Origin: Thermoanaerobacterales bacterium UBA4877
Lineage (GTDB): Bacteria > Bacillota > Thermoanaerobacteria > Thermoanaerobacterales > UBA4877
DNA: 38,798 nt
Direction of reading: 5' to 3'
NCBI GenBank assembly: GCA_002399345.1
Contig: DHDL01000016.1
Location: 34,883 to 73,680 of the forward strand
The notes under the pieces are model-generated. The model was given only the letters and a program-made list of their open reading frames with translations, was not told the origin of the DNA and ran no database searches. Of this stretch, positions 24,368-32,152 are shown piece after piece; positions within the stretch are counted from its first letter, which is position 1; each line of letters starts with the position of its first letter. The position numbers and the translations under genes were made by a program.

Positions 24368-25636
24368 TTAAAGCATCTCTAAGAAAGCCTCGACCCTGGT
24401 TTGTAACTGTCCGGAGTCTTCGTCACTGTAGTCTGTCTCCAAATGAAGCAGGGGTATTCCGGCTTCCTTTAAAGCTTTTTCCACTCTGGCATATTCTATG
24501 GAATAACTTGTACAGAAGGTCAAGTCCTCATATATAACCCCATCGGCATTGTATTCCTTAAATAATCTGATTATATCATCCGTCCGCTTGTCATTAGGCG
24601 TAAAACAGGCGCAGTTTACATCCATGCCATCATGGGCTATGGAATCCATGAGCTGGTCCATGCTGGAGCCATCTTTAGGTTGTTCTCCGCGGTCAAAATA
24701 TCTTGTGCCGGTGCATGTTTCTTCACATACTATGCTTGCACCGCTCTTTTCTATGATATCATGCAGTTTCCAGTTTGGCAGAGCCTGAGGAGTACCACTA
24801 AGGAGTATTCTCTTGGTATCCTTTTTAAACGGCGAAACGTCATTTTTAACTCTGTCATCCAGTTCATCGCAGAGCTCATTTAGTTTTTCCGTAAACCTTA
24901 CTGGATCGTCAAAGAATGAAAGCTGTGTTACCAGCAGCGCATCCCTGCCGGACACGGGAGCCGGATTATGTTTCCTTAGGTTATAAAATCTCTTAAGAGC
25001 ATCTTTTTTGTTGCGAATGATTTTCATACTCTCAAGAAGTTTCTCCGTGGTGATCTTGTTTCCCGTTACCTCTTCAACTTTATCTTTGAATCGCTCTATT
25101 TCACTTTTCCACTCATCGATGTCGCCATCTTTCTTCATCTGTGGTAGCTCCATTACATAAACAGGCATCCGCTCGCCCAGCAGTTCCCACGCTTTCTTCT
25201 TTCCGTCGCATGTGGTTTCACCCACTACCAGGTCAGTGCTTTCAAAATAAGGGCATGTCCTGCCTACCTTTGCACCCATAAAGGCTTTTATAAGCGGGCA
25301 GGTATTTCTCGGCAGAACCGTTTCCCCGTCCGGTACCCAGAATTGTGAACCGGCGCACAGTCCTATGGCATATCCGTCTGCGGCAAGTATTATTTCCTCC
25401 GGTACGAATACGCAGAATGTGGCAATCGCTTTTCTGCCGTTTTTCCTTCCCTCATTTATCTCTTTTACCCTCTGGCCGTGTATATCCCCAGCCAGGCCAT
25501 AAAAATAGTCCATTTTTTTAGGAGTTTTCTCCTGTGTCAAAAATACATCTTTAAACATAGTAGGAAGAGCCGTCATAAGCTGGTCATGTTTTTCCATATC
25601 CACACCAAGATCTTCCCAAAGCTTGCGTGTTTCCAT
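24368..25636 (-). CDS. Double-cubane-cluster protein (DCCP), HgdB/2-hydroxyacyl-CoA dehydratase D family
   Basis: A 422-residue protein of the HgdB/FldC fold family. Many cysteines lie in family positions: Cys75 (TFCVFVPEE), Cys94 (GLCAGSQFW), Cys113 (NTCPLIK), Cys128 (RTCPYFE), Cys143 (ETTCDGKKKAWE), and later CEETCTG, NCACF and FCTSYS. There is one subunit and one activator, without the second dehydratase subunit or CoA-transferase seen in true 2-hydroxyacyl-CoA dehydratase operons. That points to the DCCP branch, homodimers holding an [8Fe-9S] double cubane that reduce small molecules at very low potential in vitro. The physiological substrate of DCCPs is unknown. The ATG follows AAAGGGGG. 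A divergent LysR gene lies 149 bp upstream. Confidence 0.88.
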   Translation of the reverse strand: METRKLWEDLGVDMEKHDQLMTALPTMFKDVFLTQEKTPKKMDYFYGLAGDIHGQRVKEINEGRKNGRKAIATFCVFVPEEIILAADGYAIGLCAGSQFWVPDGETVLPRNTCPLIKAFMGAKVGRTCPYFESTDLVVGETTCDGKKKAWELLGERMPVYVMELPQMKKDGDIDEWKSEIERFKDKVEEVTGNKITTEKLLESMKIIRNKKDALKRFYNLRKHNPAPVSGRDALLVTQLSFFDDPVRFTEKLNELCDELDDRVKNDVSPFKKDTKRILLSGTPQALPNWKLHDIIEKSGASIVCEETCTGTRYFDRGEQPKDGSSMDQLMDSIAHDGMDVNCACFTPNDKRTDDIIRLFKEYNADGVIYEDLTFCTSYSIEYARVEKALKEAGIPLLHLETDYSDEDSGQLQTRVEAFLEML

Positions 25637-25659
25637 TAAAATAACCCCCTTTGAAATAA

Positions 25660-25678
25660 GTACACAGTATCAGTGTAC
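25660..25678. promoter_or_regulatory. Inverted repeat in the DCCP-lysR intergenic region
   Basis: GTACACAGTATCAGTGTAC is a 19-bp inverted repeat (GTACAC-N7-GTGTAC). It overlaps the proposed -10 of the leftward DCCP promoter. It is a plausible binding site for the divergent LysR-type regulator or another repressor. Confidence 0.5.
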
Positions 25679-25700
25679 AGCACCTAAAATGTATGGACAA
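25672..25700 (-). promoter_or_regulatory. Possible promoter of the DCCP operon
   Basis: On the minus strand TTGTCC (25700-25695) and TACACT (25677-25672) are spaced by 17 bp. Both are 4/6 matches, and the inverted repeat covers the -10. Confidence 0.4.
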
Positions 25701-25785
25701 ATACAAAATATATATAAATATAATATAATTTATAGATAAAAACTATGATATAATTAAGATAGTATATTTGAAGGGGTTGGCACAA

Positions 25786-26679
25786 ATGGACATCAAACAA
25801 TTAGAGGCATTTTCGGCCACAGCGAGGTTCAAGAGTTTTTCCAAGGCAGCAGATTTTTTGTATCTGTCGCAGCCCACTGTAAGCGCTCATATACACAATC
25901 TGGAAAAAGAGCTGGGCGGACCGCTGATAAACAGAAGGTCGCAGCAATTTAAACTTACAGACCTGGGTGAATCGATTCTGCAAAAGGCAATATATCTATT
26001 GCAGACAAGGGATGAGATATATGAAGTCTCTCGGGCGCGGTCCCAAAGCAGCTCACTCGGTATTATAATAGCCGCCAGTACCATACCGGCAGAGTACCTG
26101 CTTCCTGATGTGATATCGGAATTCATGTGCAGTGATTTGACAGTGCATTTTAAGGTGCTGGAGAAAAACAGTGAGGATGCCATTGAAATGGTCAGGCACG
26201 ATTTGTGTGATATAGGTGTGGTAGGGACATTCATTAATTTTTATGATTTGACTTATAAAAAATTGCTTGATGATGAATTGTTTTTTGTTACCTCATTTGC
26301 TTCAGATATCGATCCTGTTGTTTCCATTAATGACCTAATGGATATCCCTTTTGTTTTAAGAGAGGAGAGATCGGGCACATATATGGCCCTCAAGGACGCA
26401 CTAAAAGATGCCGGCAGCAATATCTCGCATCTTAATAATATCATGGTTATGGGAAGCAACGAGGGTATCAAAAGTATTATAGAAAAAAACAGGTATATGG
26501 CCTGTCTGTCCGGCTTTTGTGTGAAGCGGGAACTGAAAGAAGGGTCACTTAAAAAAATTGTTGTTAAAAATGTTAATCCACATCGAAGTTTTTATTTGAC
26601 ATATTTAAAGAATAAGATATTTACGCCTGCGCAAAGTAGGTTTATAGATAGTATAACTGATATGGGCAGGGCCCGGTAA
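25786..26679 (+). CDS. LysR-family transcriptional regulator
   Basis: A 297-residue LTTR: N-terminal winged helix (MDIKQLEAFSATARFKSFSKAADFL, then SQPTVSAHIHNLEKELG), a linker helix, and a periplasmic-binding-protein-like effector domain (about 90-297). ATG 25786 lies 9 nt after AAGGGG and matches the usual LTTR start; an upstream in-frame TTG is less likely. A TATAAT at 25749-25754 may be its -10. It diverges from the DCCP operon, the classical layout for a regulator of its neighbour, so it probably controls DCCP. The effector is unknown. Confidence 0.92.
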   Translation: MDIKQLEAFSATARFKSFSKAADFLYLSQPTVSAHIHNLEKELGGPLINRRSQQFKLTDLGESILQKAIYLLQTRDEIYEVSRARSQSSSLGIIIAASTIPAEYLLPDVISEFMCSDLTVHFKVLEKNSEDAIEMVRHDLCDIGVVGTFINFYDLTYKKLLDDELFFVTSFASDIDPVVSINDLMDIPFVLREERSGTYMALKDALKDAGSNISHLNNIMVMGSNEGIKSIIEKNRYMACLSGFCVKRELKEGSLKKIVVKNVNPHRSFYLTYLKNKIFTPAQSRFIDSITDMGRAR

Positions 26680-26696
26680 CCGGGTAAAACGGCTGG

Positions 26697-27581
26697 TTAT
26701 CGAGAGAAGACCCATAAGTTTTTGATTTGTGGCTGTAGACGAGAGTAGCTCCATGTTTTTTGGCTTCTGATTTTACTATTGGGGTCACGTACAAGAAACT
26801 CACCGTCTCTGTACCCATACAAAACAATGAAATGCCCTCTGGTTGTGAAATCCCCCGGACGCATGCTGCATATGATGGGATGTCCTTGGGAGAGCTCGCT
26901 TGCCATTCTCTGCTCGTCCAAAGCGATCACTTTGGAATGCAGTCCTAATTTATTAGCGCCGTCGGTCATAAGAGACCATAAAGTAGCGCCGCTCTCATCA
27001 ATATATCCGTTTTCCTCGCTGAATTTTGCAACTGTTTTAGGATTGATTGCGTCATCTCCTGTAAGTCCGGACGCAACCATTGCAAGACAGGTGGGCCCGC
27101 AGCCGTCCAGCCCGATTATTCCATTACCGTATGGAGCATAGCCCCAGTCTTCATTCCACTGTATCAGCAAAGGGATCTGGCCTGGCCGGTGTCTTATATT
27201 TATATTTTGTTTCCAGGTATCCTTCTTTTCCGGATAATCTAATGTAAAATCAAGCAGTTCAGGGTTCTTTGACAGTGATTCAAGAAGCACGGGCGGATAT
27301 TCTTCCGAGTGCCTAAGTATTTTTAATACTTTCTGGTCTTTCAGAGCCATAGCTTCCAGAGAATACACCGCCTCATCCGGCACCTCTTTGCTTATCTTGG
27401 TCTTGTCAAAGGTTATATCGGGAGTTACTACATTCGTATTTTCTTCAGTTCTTAAATTCCTTTTTGGTAAATAACCTGCCAAAAATATTTTACCTATACA
27501 AATAATAAGCACCAAGACGATAATTCGCTCAATTATATTAAAAAAACACTGTATAAAGCTTCTCCTTGTCCTTCTCCTCAC
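26697..27581 (-). CDS. Membrane-anchored C39-like (peptidase C39_2) protein
   Basis: A 294-residue protein with a basic N-terminus (RRRTRRS), one membrane segment at about residues 15-35, a linker, and a papain-like C39_2 domain. The domain has Cys in GCGPTCLAMVASGL, His in GHFIVLYGYRDGEFLVRDPNS, and Asp/Asn in RDPNS, so the catalytic Cys-His-Asp/Asn set is present. It is probably an extracytoplasmic, membrane-tethered cysteine peptidase or peptidase-like protein. The longest reading begins at TTG 27599, but AGGGG sits 7 nt before GTG 27581, which is preferred. It is convergent with the LysR gene (17 bp apart). No ABC transporter or bacteriocin gene is nearby, so a role in leader-peptide cleavage is not indicated. 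Confidence 0.82.
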   Translation of the reverse strand: MRRRTRRSFIQCFFNIIERIIVLVLIICIGKIFLAGYLPKRNLRTEENTNVVTPDITFDKTKISKEVPDEAVYSLEAMALKDQKVLKILRHSEEYPPVLLESLSKNPELLDFTLDYPEKKDTWKQNINIRHRPGQIPLLIQWNEDWGYAPYGNGIIGLDGCGPTCLAMVASGLTGDDAINPKTVAKFSEENGYIDESGATLWSLMTDGANKLGLHSKVIALDEQRMASELSQGHPIICSMRPGDFTTRGHFIVLYGYRDGEFLVRDPNSKIRSQKTWSYSRLQPQIKNLWVFSR

Positions 27582-27658
27582 GTAAAATCCCCTTTCCAAA
27601 GTGTTTCTCCCTATGCGTTTTATGCTTTAATCTATCAGCATTCGATATGCTACCTTAT

Positions 27659-27680
27659 ATTATACCAATATATTATACCA
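27659..27680 (-). promoter_or_regulatory. Two tandem extended -10 elements for the C39-like gene
   Basis: On the minus strand TGGTATAAT occurs twice (27680-27672 and 27667-27659), 13 bp apart. Both are perfect extended -10 elements without a good -35. They lie about 80-100 bp before the GTG start. Confidence 0.5.
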
Positions 27681-27856
27681 GAAATGGACCGGCTATATAT
27701 GAGGAATTCTTTTCCTATATCTTGATATTTCCTTATATAAAATATACAGGATTTATGTAAGGCCTTGTATTTGCTGATTTTGCCGGTGATTATGAAGAAA
27801 TAAATTTTTGATGAGGTATAAGACCGTTAAAAAAATGACGAAATTTGAAACATTTG
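27681..27856. other. Non-coding AT-rich stretch between divergent genes
   Basis: Between the C39-like promoter and the preT promoter I see no open frame of coding character and no strong hairpin. Confidence 0.5.
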
Positions 27857-27885
27857 TTGACACAAATTTAACATAAGGGTATATT
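27857..27885 (+). promoter_or_regulatory. Promoter of preTA
   Basis: Consensus TTGACA (27857-27862), a 17-bp spacer, and TATATT (27880-27885). A leader of about 95 nt precedes the TTG start and includes a small hairpin, AGCC-N7-GGCT, directly after the -10. Confidence 0.75.
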
Positions 27886-27989
27886 TAGCCGAAAATTGGC
27901 TTTTATGATGTTTTAAGTATATTTATTTTTTTGTTAAAATAATAATGGAATATGCACTATGTTATAAATATGAAAAGGGGGTATAGATT

Positions 27990-29261
27990 TTGGAGAAGGA
28001 TACAGGTTACTTTAAAGAAAAGGAGAAAGCGTTTACTCCGATTCTGGCAATTGAAGAAGCGTCAAGGTGTCTTTTGTGCTATGACGCTCCTTGTACAAAC
28101 GCCTGCCCGGCTGGGACAGACCCAGCAAAATTCATACGCTCTCTGCGCTTCAGAAATTTCAAAGGAGCAGTTTCCACTATCAGAGAAAATAACATTTTAG
28201 GCGGGATATGCGCTAGGGTGTGTCCCACAGACAAATATTGCGAGGGTGCCTGCAGTTTATGCGGTATTGACAGGCCTATAGAGATTGGTAAGATTCAGCG
28301 GTTTTTGACGGATTATGAACAGGCAATAGGTTTTAAGTGTTTAGAGACTGCGGAGGCTACAAAGGATAAGGTGGCTATTATAGGTTCGGGGCCCAGCGGA
28401 CTCTCTGCGGCAGCTAAACTTTCTGCGGAAGGGTATAAGGTAACTGTTTTTGAATCAAGAAAACAGCTGGGTGGCTGGTTTACCTATGGAATTCCGGAAA
28501 ATAAACTTCCTATGAAGGTTGTGGAAAATGAAATACAATATGTCAAGGATTTGGGAGTAGAATTCGTACTTGATTGTAAGGTGGGCAAGGATATTACACC
28601 TGCGGGCCTCAAAAAAGACGGATTTGCGGCAATTCTGCTGGCAACGGGTATGCACAAGGGCAGGGATATTGATATAAAGGGAAATGATTTAAAAGGTGTT
28701 ATAAACGGCATTGACTTTTTAGCAGAAGCAAAAACATCGGGAGGCAATATCAAAGTAGGAAATAAGGTCGTTGTTATCGGCGGAGGAGATGTCGCCGTGG
28801 ATTGTGCCTCTACGGCAAAGCTTCTGGAAGCGGAGGATGTAAAGATAGTTTATAGGAGAACCATGGAGAAAATGCCTGCGGACAGGGAAGAACTGGCATA
28901 TCTACAGCAGCTTAATATACCTGTCTTTACCGGGCTTAAACCGGCGGAGGTAATAGGTGAATACGGAAAGGTTACTCAGTTTAAAGCGGTAGGTATGTTT
29001 GATGATTCCAAGCTGATCCTTGATGCCGATATGGTTATTTTTGCAATTGGCCAGCAGCCGGATGAGAGTGTCGTGCCCGCCGATGTTAATGAAAAGGGAA
29101 TGTTTAAAACATGTGACTATATGACCAGCGTAGACGGTGTGTTTGCCTCCGGCGATATAGTAGACGGAGATAAAACAGTCGTGTATGCCGTTAAAGAAGG
29201 CAAGGAAGCGGCCGAGTCAATAATCAATTATTTAGAAGACAAGAAAGAAGGTGTAAAGTAA
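27990..29261 (+). CDS. preT: NAD-dependent dihydropyrimidine dehydrogenase, PreT-type subunit
   Basis: A 423-residue flavoprotein homologous to the N-terminal half of mammalian DPD and to the GltD small subunit. It has an N-terminal pair of Cys-rich cluster motifs ([14 protein letters not shown] and [15 protein letters not shown]), an FAD dinucleotide fold ([15 protein letters not shown]) and an NADH-binding fold ([13 protein letters not shown]). It takes electrons from NADH and passes them to PreA. The TTG start is 8 nt after AAGGGGG. The stop TAA overlaps the preA ATG by 1 nt. A GltD-like or other NADH oxidoreductase role is ruled down by the preA neighbour. Confidence 0.88.
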   Translation: MEKDTGYFKEKEKAFTPILAIEEASRCLLCYDAPCTNACPAGTDPAKFIRSLRFRNFKGAVSTIRENNILGGICARVCPTDKYCEGACSLCGIDRPIEIGKIQRFLTDYEQAIGFKCLETAEATKDKVAIIGSGPSGLSAAAKLSAEGYKVTVFESRKQLGGWFTYGIPENKLPMKVVENEIQYVKDLGVEFVLDCKVGKDITPAGLKKDGFAAILLATGMHKGRDIDIKGNDLKGVINGIDFLAEAKTSGGNIKVGNKVVVIGGGDVAVDCASTAKLLEAEDVKIVYRRTMEKMPADREELAYLQQLNIPVFTGLKPAEVIGEYGKVTQFKAVGMFDDSKLILDADMVIFAIGQQPDESVVPADVNEKGMFKTCDYMTSVDGVFASGDIVDGDKTVVYAVKEGKEAAESIINYLEDKKEGVK

Positions 29262-30496
29262 TGAAAAAGAAGGATCTTTCTATAGATTTTTGTGGAGTAA
29301 AGTGTGAAAATCCATTTTTCCTCTCGGCATCACCGGTGGACAATTGCTATGATATGTGCGCCAAGGCTCTGGATACGGGCTGGGGAGGCGTTATGTTCAA
29401 GACCATAGGTTTTTATATTGCGGATGAGGTTTCGCCGCGGTTTGATAACCTTAGGAAAGAAAATACACCATTTATTGGCTTCAAAAACATGGAACAAATA
29501 GCGGAGCATCCATTGGAACAAAACCTTGAAGACATAAGAAAATTAAAAAGGGATTATCCCGATAAGGTTATAGCTGTTTCAATAATGGGCCAGAATGAAG
29601 AAGAATGGGAGAAACTGGCGCAGCTTGCCACAGAAGCTGAAGCGGATATGCTGGAGTGCAATTTTTCTTGCCCGCAGATGACAAGCCATGCGATGGGTTC
29701 GGATGTGGGCCAGAGCCCGGAACTGGTAAAAAAATATTGCCAGGCCGTAAAACGGGGAACCTCTCTTCCTTTCCTAGCCAAGATGACTCCTAATATAGGC
29801 GATATGACTGTGCCTGCTATAGCATCGGTCGAGGGTGGGGCAACAGGTATAGCCGCAATCAACACCGTAAAAAGTATAACGGGCATTGATCTGGATAAGT
29901 TTATAGGATATCCTATAGTGAATGGCAAGTCTTCAGTATCAGGATATTCAGGAAAAGCAGTGAAACCTATAGCTTTGAGATTTATACATGATATGGTAAC
30001 AAATGATAAACTTAAGGATATCCCAATGAGCGGTATTGGCGGGATAGAGACATGGGAAGATGCTGCAGAATTTATACTGCTGGGTGCAACGAATCTGCAG
30101 GTGACGACATCCGTCATGCAGTATGGATACAGGATAGTAGAAGACATGATTGAAGGCCTGGCCTATTATATGGAAGGAAAAGGATTTAACAGACTTCAGG
30201 ATATGGTCGGCTTAGCGAATAAAAATATGATTTCAGCGGAGGATTTGGATAGGAGTTATATAGTATACCCTGAATTTGACGAAGAGGAATGTGTGGGCTG
30301 CGGGAGATGTTATGTATCATGTTACGACGGCGGGCATCAAGCGATCAACTGGGATGATGGGAACAGGAAACCCGTTCTTGATAAAGAAAAATGTGTAGGA
30401 TGTCTTTTGTGTGAAAATGTATGCCCTGTAAGGTGTATTTCAAAGGGCGATATAGAATTCAAAAAGGGCTGCAAGCCTGAGACCGTCGTACTTTGA
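29261..30496 (+). CDS. preA: NAD-dependent dihydropyrimidine dehydrogenase, PreA-type subunit
   Basis: A 411-residue FMN TIM-barrel of the dihydroorotate/dihydropyrimidine dehydrogenase family with a C-terminal 2x[4Fe-4S] ferredoxin domain ([11 protein letters not shown] and [12 protein letters not shown]). The barrel contains [10 protein letters not shown], where the second Cys corresponds to the catalytic acid of DPD. It reduces uracil or thymine (or oxidises the dihydro forms) with electrons from PreT. No dihydropyrimidinase or beta-ureidopropionase gene is present here, so the rest of the pathway is elsewhere or the activity serves redox balance. Confidence 0.9.
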   Translation: MKKKDLSIDFCGVKCENPFFLSASPVDNCYDMCAKALDTGWGGVMFKTIGFYIADEVSPRFDNLRKENTPFIGFKNMEQIAEHPLEQNLEDIRKLKRDYPDKVIAVSIMGQNEEEWEKLAQLATEAEADMLECNFSCPQMTSHAMGSDVGQSPELVKKYCQAVKRGTSLPFLAKMTPNIGDMTVPAIASVEGGATGIAAINTVKSITGIDLDKFIGYPIVNGKSSVSGYSGKAVKPIALRFIHDMVTNDKLKDIPMSGIGGIETWEDAAEFILLGATNLQVTTSVMQYGYRIVEDMIEGLAYYMEGKGFNRLQDMVGLANKNMISAEDLDRSYIVYPEFDEEECVGCGRCYVSCYDGGHQAINWDDGNRKPVLDKEKCVGCLLCENVCPVRCISKGDIEFKKGCKPETVVL

Positions 30497-30512
30497 TTGG
30501 AAAGGATAATAT

Positions 30513-30977
30513 ATGAGCCAAATAATATGCAGTGCTATAAGCGTCGGTTTGTTATCCGGAATATGGGGTTTTATAAGCTCTCCTCTCGGACTGCTGTCCT
30601 GGGTGGGTTTTGTGGGATGTACAAGTTATTATGCTGCAGGAGGCAGGAAGGAAGGACTGAAAAAATCCGTAATCTGTAATATGACAGGTGTTTTTTGGGC
30701 AATGATGACTATTATGGCAGGTAATTATTTCGGTACGCCCGCAGTATCAGCTATAATGACGGCAATATTCACCTTTGTTATGTGTGCTCAATCTAAATAT
30801 GAGCTGCTCTCTTTTATACCTGCAACATTCTGTGGAAGTTTCTCTACATTTGGGGCAGGGGGAGACTGGAAAGTAGTAATATTATCGCTTCTTTGTGGAG
30901 CAGCTTTAGGATATTTCTCCGATATAGGAGGAATATGGTTTTATAGAATATGTCATCCGGACAGTCAAAAAGTATAG
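30513..30977 (+). CDS. DUF1097 family membrane protein
   Basis: A 154-residue protein with about five hydrophobic segments and the Gly-rich pattern (GLLSGIWGFISSPLG, FCGSFSTFGAGGDW) of the DUF1097 family, whose function is unknown. It starts 16 bp after preA, behind AAAGGA, so it is most likely in the preTA operon. A link to uptake or efflux of a pyrimidine base is an inference from position only. Confidence 0.7.
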   Translation: MSQIICSAISVGLLSGIWGFISSPLGLLSWVGFVGCTSYYAAGGRKEGLKKSVICNMTGVFWAMMTIMAGNYFGTPAVSAIMTAIFTFVMCAQSKYELLSFIPATFCGSFSTFGAGGDWKVVILSLLCGAALGYFSDIGGIWFYRICHPDSQKV

Positions 30978-30987
30978 CTTATACGTA

Positions 30988-31037
30988 GGGTGCTTACTTC
31001 GATTGCAATATTTATCGTGGGAAGGCATCCTTTTTTT
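30988..31037 (+). terminator. Intrinsic terminator of the preTA operon
   Basis: GGGTGC (30988-30993) pairs with GCATCC (31025-31030), with an inner CTTC/GAAG helix across a small bulge, followed by seven T. Confidence 0.55.
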
Positions 31038-31108
31038 GTACCGATGCAGGTGTGTATAAACCGTTGGCAGATAAAGTGCAAAAACTGTATATTATAAACC
31101 GGCCGGAG

Positions 31109-31138
31109 TTGACAAAAATATTATGTGTGGTCTATAAT
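31109..31138 (+). promoter_or_regulatory. tRNA-Arg promoter
   Basis: Perfect TTGACA (31109-31114) and perfect TATAAT (31133-31138) with an 18-bp spacer, 23 bp before the tRNA. Confidence 0.85.
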
Positions 31139-31161
31139 ATAAGCTGTAATTAAAAGTTCAT

Positions 31162-31237
31162 GCGCCCGTAGCTCAGGGGATAGAGCAATGGTTTCCTAAA
31201 CCATGTGCCGGACGTTCGAATCGCCTCGGGCGCACCA
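31162..31237 (+). tRNA. tRNA-Arg, anticodon CCT
   Basis: The acceptor stem GCGCCCG/CGGGCGC is perfect (7 bp). The D-stem is GCTC/GAGC and the anticodon stem ATGGT/ACCAT. The loop TTCCTAA places CCT at 34-36, so it reads AGG. The variable loop is 5 nt, the T-loop TTCGAAT, and the discriminator A plus CCA are encoded. The T-stem GGACG/CGCCT has one A-C mismatch and one G-T pair, which is unusual. It has its own promoter and terminator, so it is a single-gene unit. Confidence 0.93.
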
Positions 31238-31248
31238 TTGAAAATCTT

Positions 31249-31275
31249 ATGTCTCAAGTAATTGAGACATTTTTT
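31249..31275 (+). terminator. Intrinsic terminator after tRNA-Arg
   Basis: ATGTCTCAA and TTGAGACAT form a perfect 9-bp stem with a GTAA loop, followed by a T run. Confidence 0.9.
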
Positions 31276-31279
31276 ATTA

Positions 31280-31460
31280 CTACAAATCTTCAAATATAGA
31301 TATTTCCTCTATTGGCACTTTTTCTGTAGGGGTTATATTTTCCTTTTTCCAATCGTAATATGTGTACGTTTACTCGTGTCGCTAATTCTTCCTATGTCAG
31401 ATCTGTCAGCTTTCTGTATTTTTTAAGCTGTGATTTAAATCCGTATGTCTGTTTATTCAT
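31280..31460 (-). pseudogene. Broken XRE-type helix-turn-helix repressor
   Basis: Read leftward from ATG 31460 the frame gives MNKQTYGFKSQLKKYRKLT, then DLT, a TAG stop, EELATRVNV, then HILRLEKGKYNPYRKSA. After a frame change it ends KVPIEEISIFEDL with TAG at 31280. This matches small XRE regulators (RKLKGLTQEELA, IEKGKYNPSL, IEEIF-FED). The Gln of TQEELA has become TAG, about ten codons around the recognition helix and the following core are missing, and one frameshift is present. The gene is dead. It lies directly after a tRNA, a common integration site, so it may be a relic of a mobile element. Confidence 0.75.
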
Positions 31461-31467
31461 TTTTATC

Positions 31468-31498
31468 AAACCTGTAAGCGAGATAAGATGACAGGTTT
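31468..31498. promoter_or_regulatory. Inverted repeat upstream of the XRE remnant
   Basis: AAACCTGT and ACAGGTTT form perfect 8-bp arms with a 15-nt spacer, 7 bp upstream of the broken repressor's start. It is possibly the repressor's old operator. Confidence 0.4.
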
Positions 31499-31537
31499 AA
31501 CGAGCTGTTCATCCGGCAACTCATTAGTTTCTTTTAT

Positions 31538-31568
31538 TAACGCTTGCATTATAGAATTGCAGGCGTTA
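31538..31568. promoter_or_regulatory. Long inverted repeat over the ECF-S/lar promoter (candidate operator)
   Basis: TAACGCTTGCA and TGCAGGCGTTA are 11-bp arms (one mismatch) separated by 9 bp. The arm centres are 20 bp apart, two helical turns. The repeat lies exactly from the -35 to the -10 of the promoter at 31544-31572, so binding would block transcription. The cognate regulator is not encoded in the window; a nickel- or niacin-responsive repressor would fit. Confidence 0.6.
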
Positions 31569-31572
31569 TAAT
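31544..31572 (+). promoter_or_regulatory. Promoter of the ECF-S - DUF3842 (- nik - lar) operon
   Basis: TTGCAT (31544-31549), a 17-bp spacer and perfect TATAAT (31567-31572), about 46 bp before the ECF-S start, which has AGGAGG upstream. Confidence 0.7.
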
Positions 31573-31618
31573 AACTTTACTGATGACAAGACAGATGTAA
31601 AGATAGGAGGAATGGAGA

Positions 31619-32104
31619 ATGAAAATAAAAGAGCTTACAATTGGTGCTGTGCTAACAGCCCTTGCCATAATTATTCCTATGGTTTTCGGTGGTGTACTGG
31701 GCGTGGTCTTACCGCCTTTTTCAGCGACGATTACGGCTCACGTACCGGAGATGTTGGCTATGCTGGTGAGTCCGACGGCTGCCGTGATGGTCGGTCTGGG
31801 TTCGGGGCTCGGTTTTCTTATGAAAATGGGTCCGATAGTAAGTGCCCGGGCGCTTACTCATGCCATATGGGGAGTTTTGGGTGCAGTGCTTATAAGAAAA
31901 GGTGTGAGTTTTAGCAAGGTATTATTTATTGTTCTACCAATCCACGCTGTGCTGGAAGGCCTGGTGGTCTTACCTCTGGGCGCAGGTGCGCACATGGCGG
32001 GTGTTGTGGCGCTGGGTACGGTAGCGCATCATACTGCGGATGCTTTAATATGCATGGCTCTGGTATACGCTCTCAAACCGGCTCTTAAAAAAACGAGAAG
32101 ATAA
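31619..32104 (+). CDS. ECF transporter S-component, niacin (NiaX)-like
   Basis: A 161-residue, six-helix substrate-binding (S) component of an energy-coupling-factor importer. The segment AHVPEMLAMLVSPTAAVMVGLGSGLGF, followed by PIVSARALTHAIWGVLGA, resembles from memory the NiaX niacin group. The basic tail KPALKKTRR is cytoplasmic. S-components need a shared T protein and two ATPases, which are not in this window. The gene heads the transcript leading to nickel uptake and NPN synthesis genes. NPN is built from nicotinic acid adenine dinucleotide, which supports a niacin substrate. Other vitamins remain possible. It starts at ATG 31619. Confidence 0.7.
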   Translation: MKIKELTIGAVLTALAIIIPMVFGGVLGVVLPPFSATITAHVPEMLAMLVSPTAAVMVGLGSGLGFLMKMGPIVSARALTHAIWGVLGAVLIRKGVSFSKVLFIVLPIHAVLEGLVVLPLGAGAHMAGVVALGTVAHHTADALICMALVYALKPALKKTRR

Positions 32105-32115
32105 CAACCTGGCAA

Positions 32116-32145
32116 TTGACATACATATATATAGTGTGATAACAT
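32116..32145 (+). promoter_or_regulatory. Possible internal promoter before DUF3842
   Basis: TTGACA (32116-32121), an 18-bp spacer, and TAACAT (32140-32145). The expected start site falls within a base or two of the ATG at 32153, which would give a leaderless transcript. Confidence 0.4.
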
Positions 32146-32152
32146 ATTTAAT

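Noticed and set aside
23675..24382. Plus-strand open frame of 235 codons opposite the DCCP reductase
   Set aside because: The minus-strand gene has all ATPase and cluster motifs; the opposite frame has none.
26671..26684. CCCGG-TAA-CCGGG hairpin at the lysR stop as a terminator
   Set aside because: The stem is only 5 bp and there is no T-tract on either strand.
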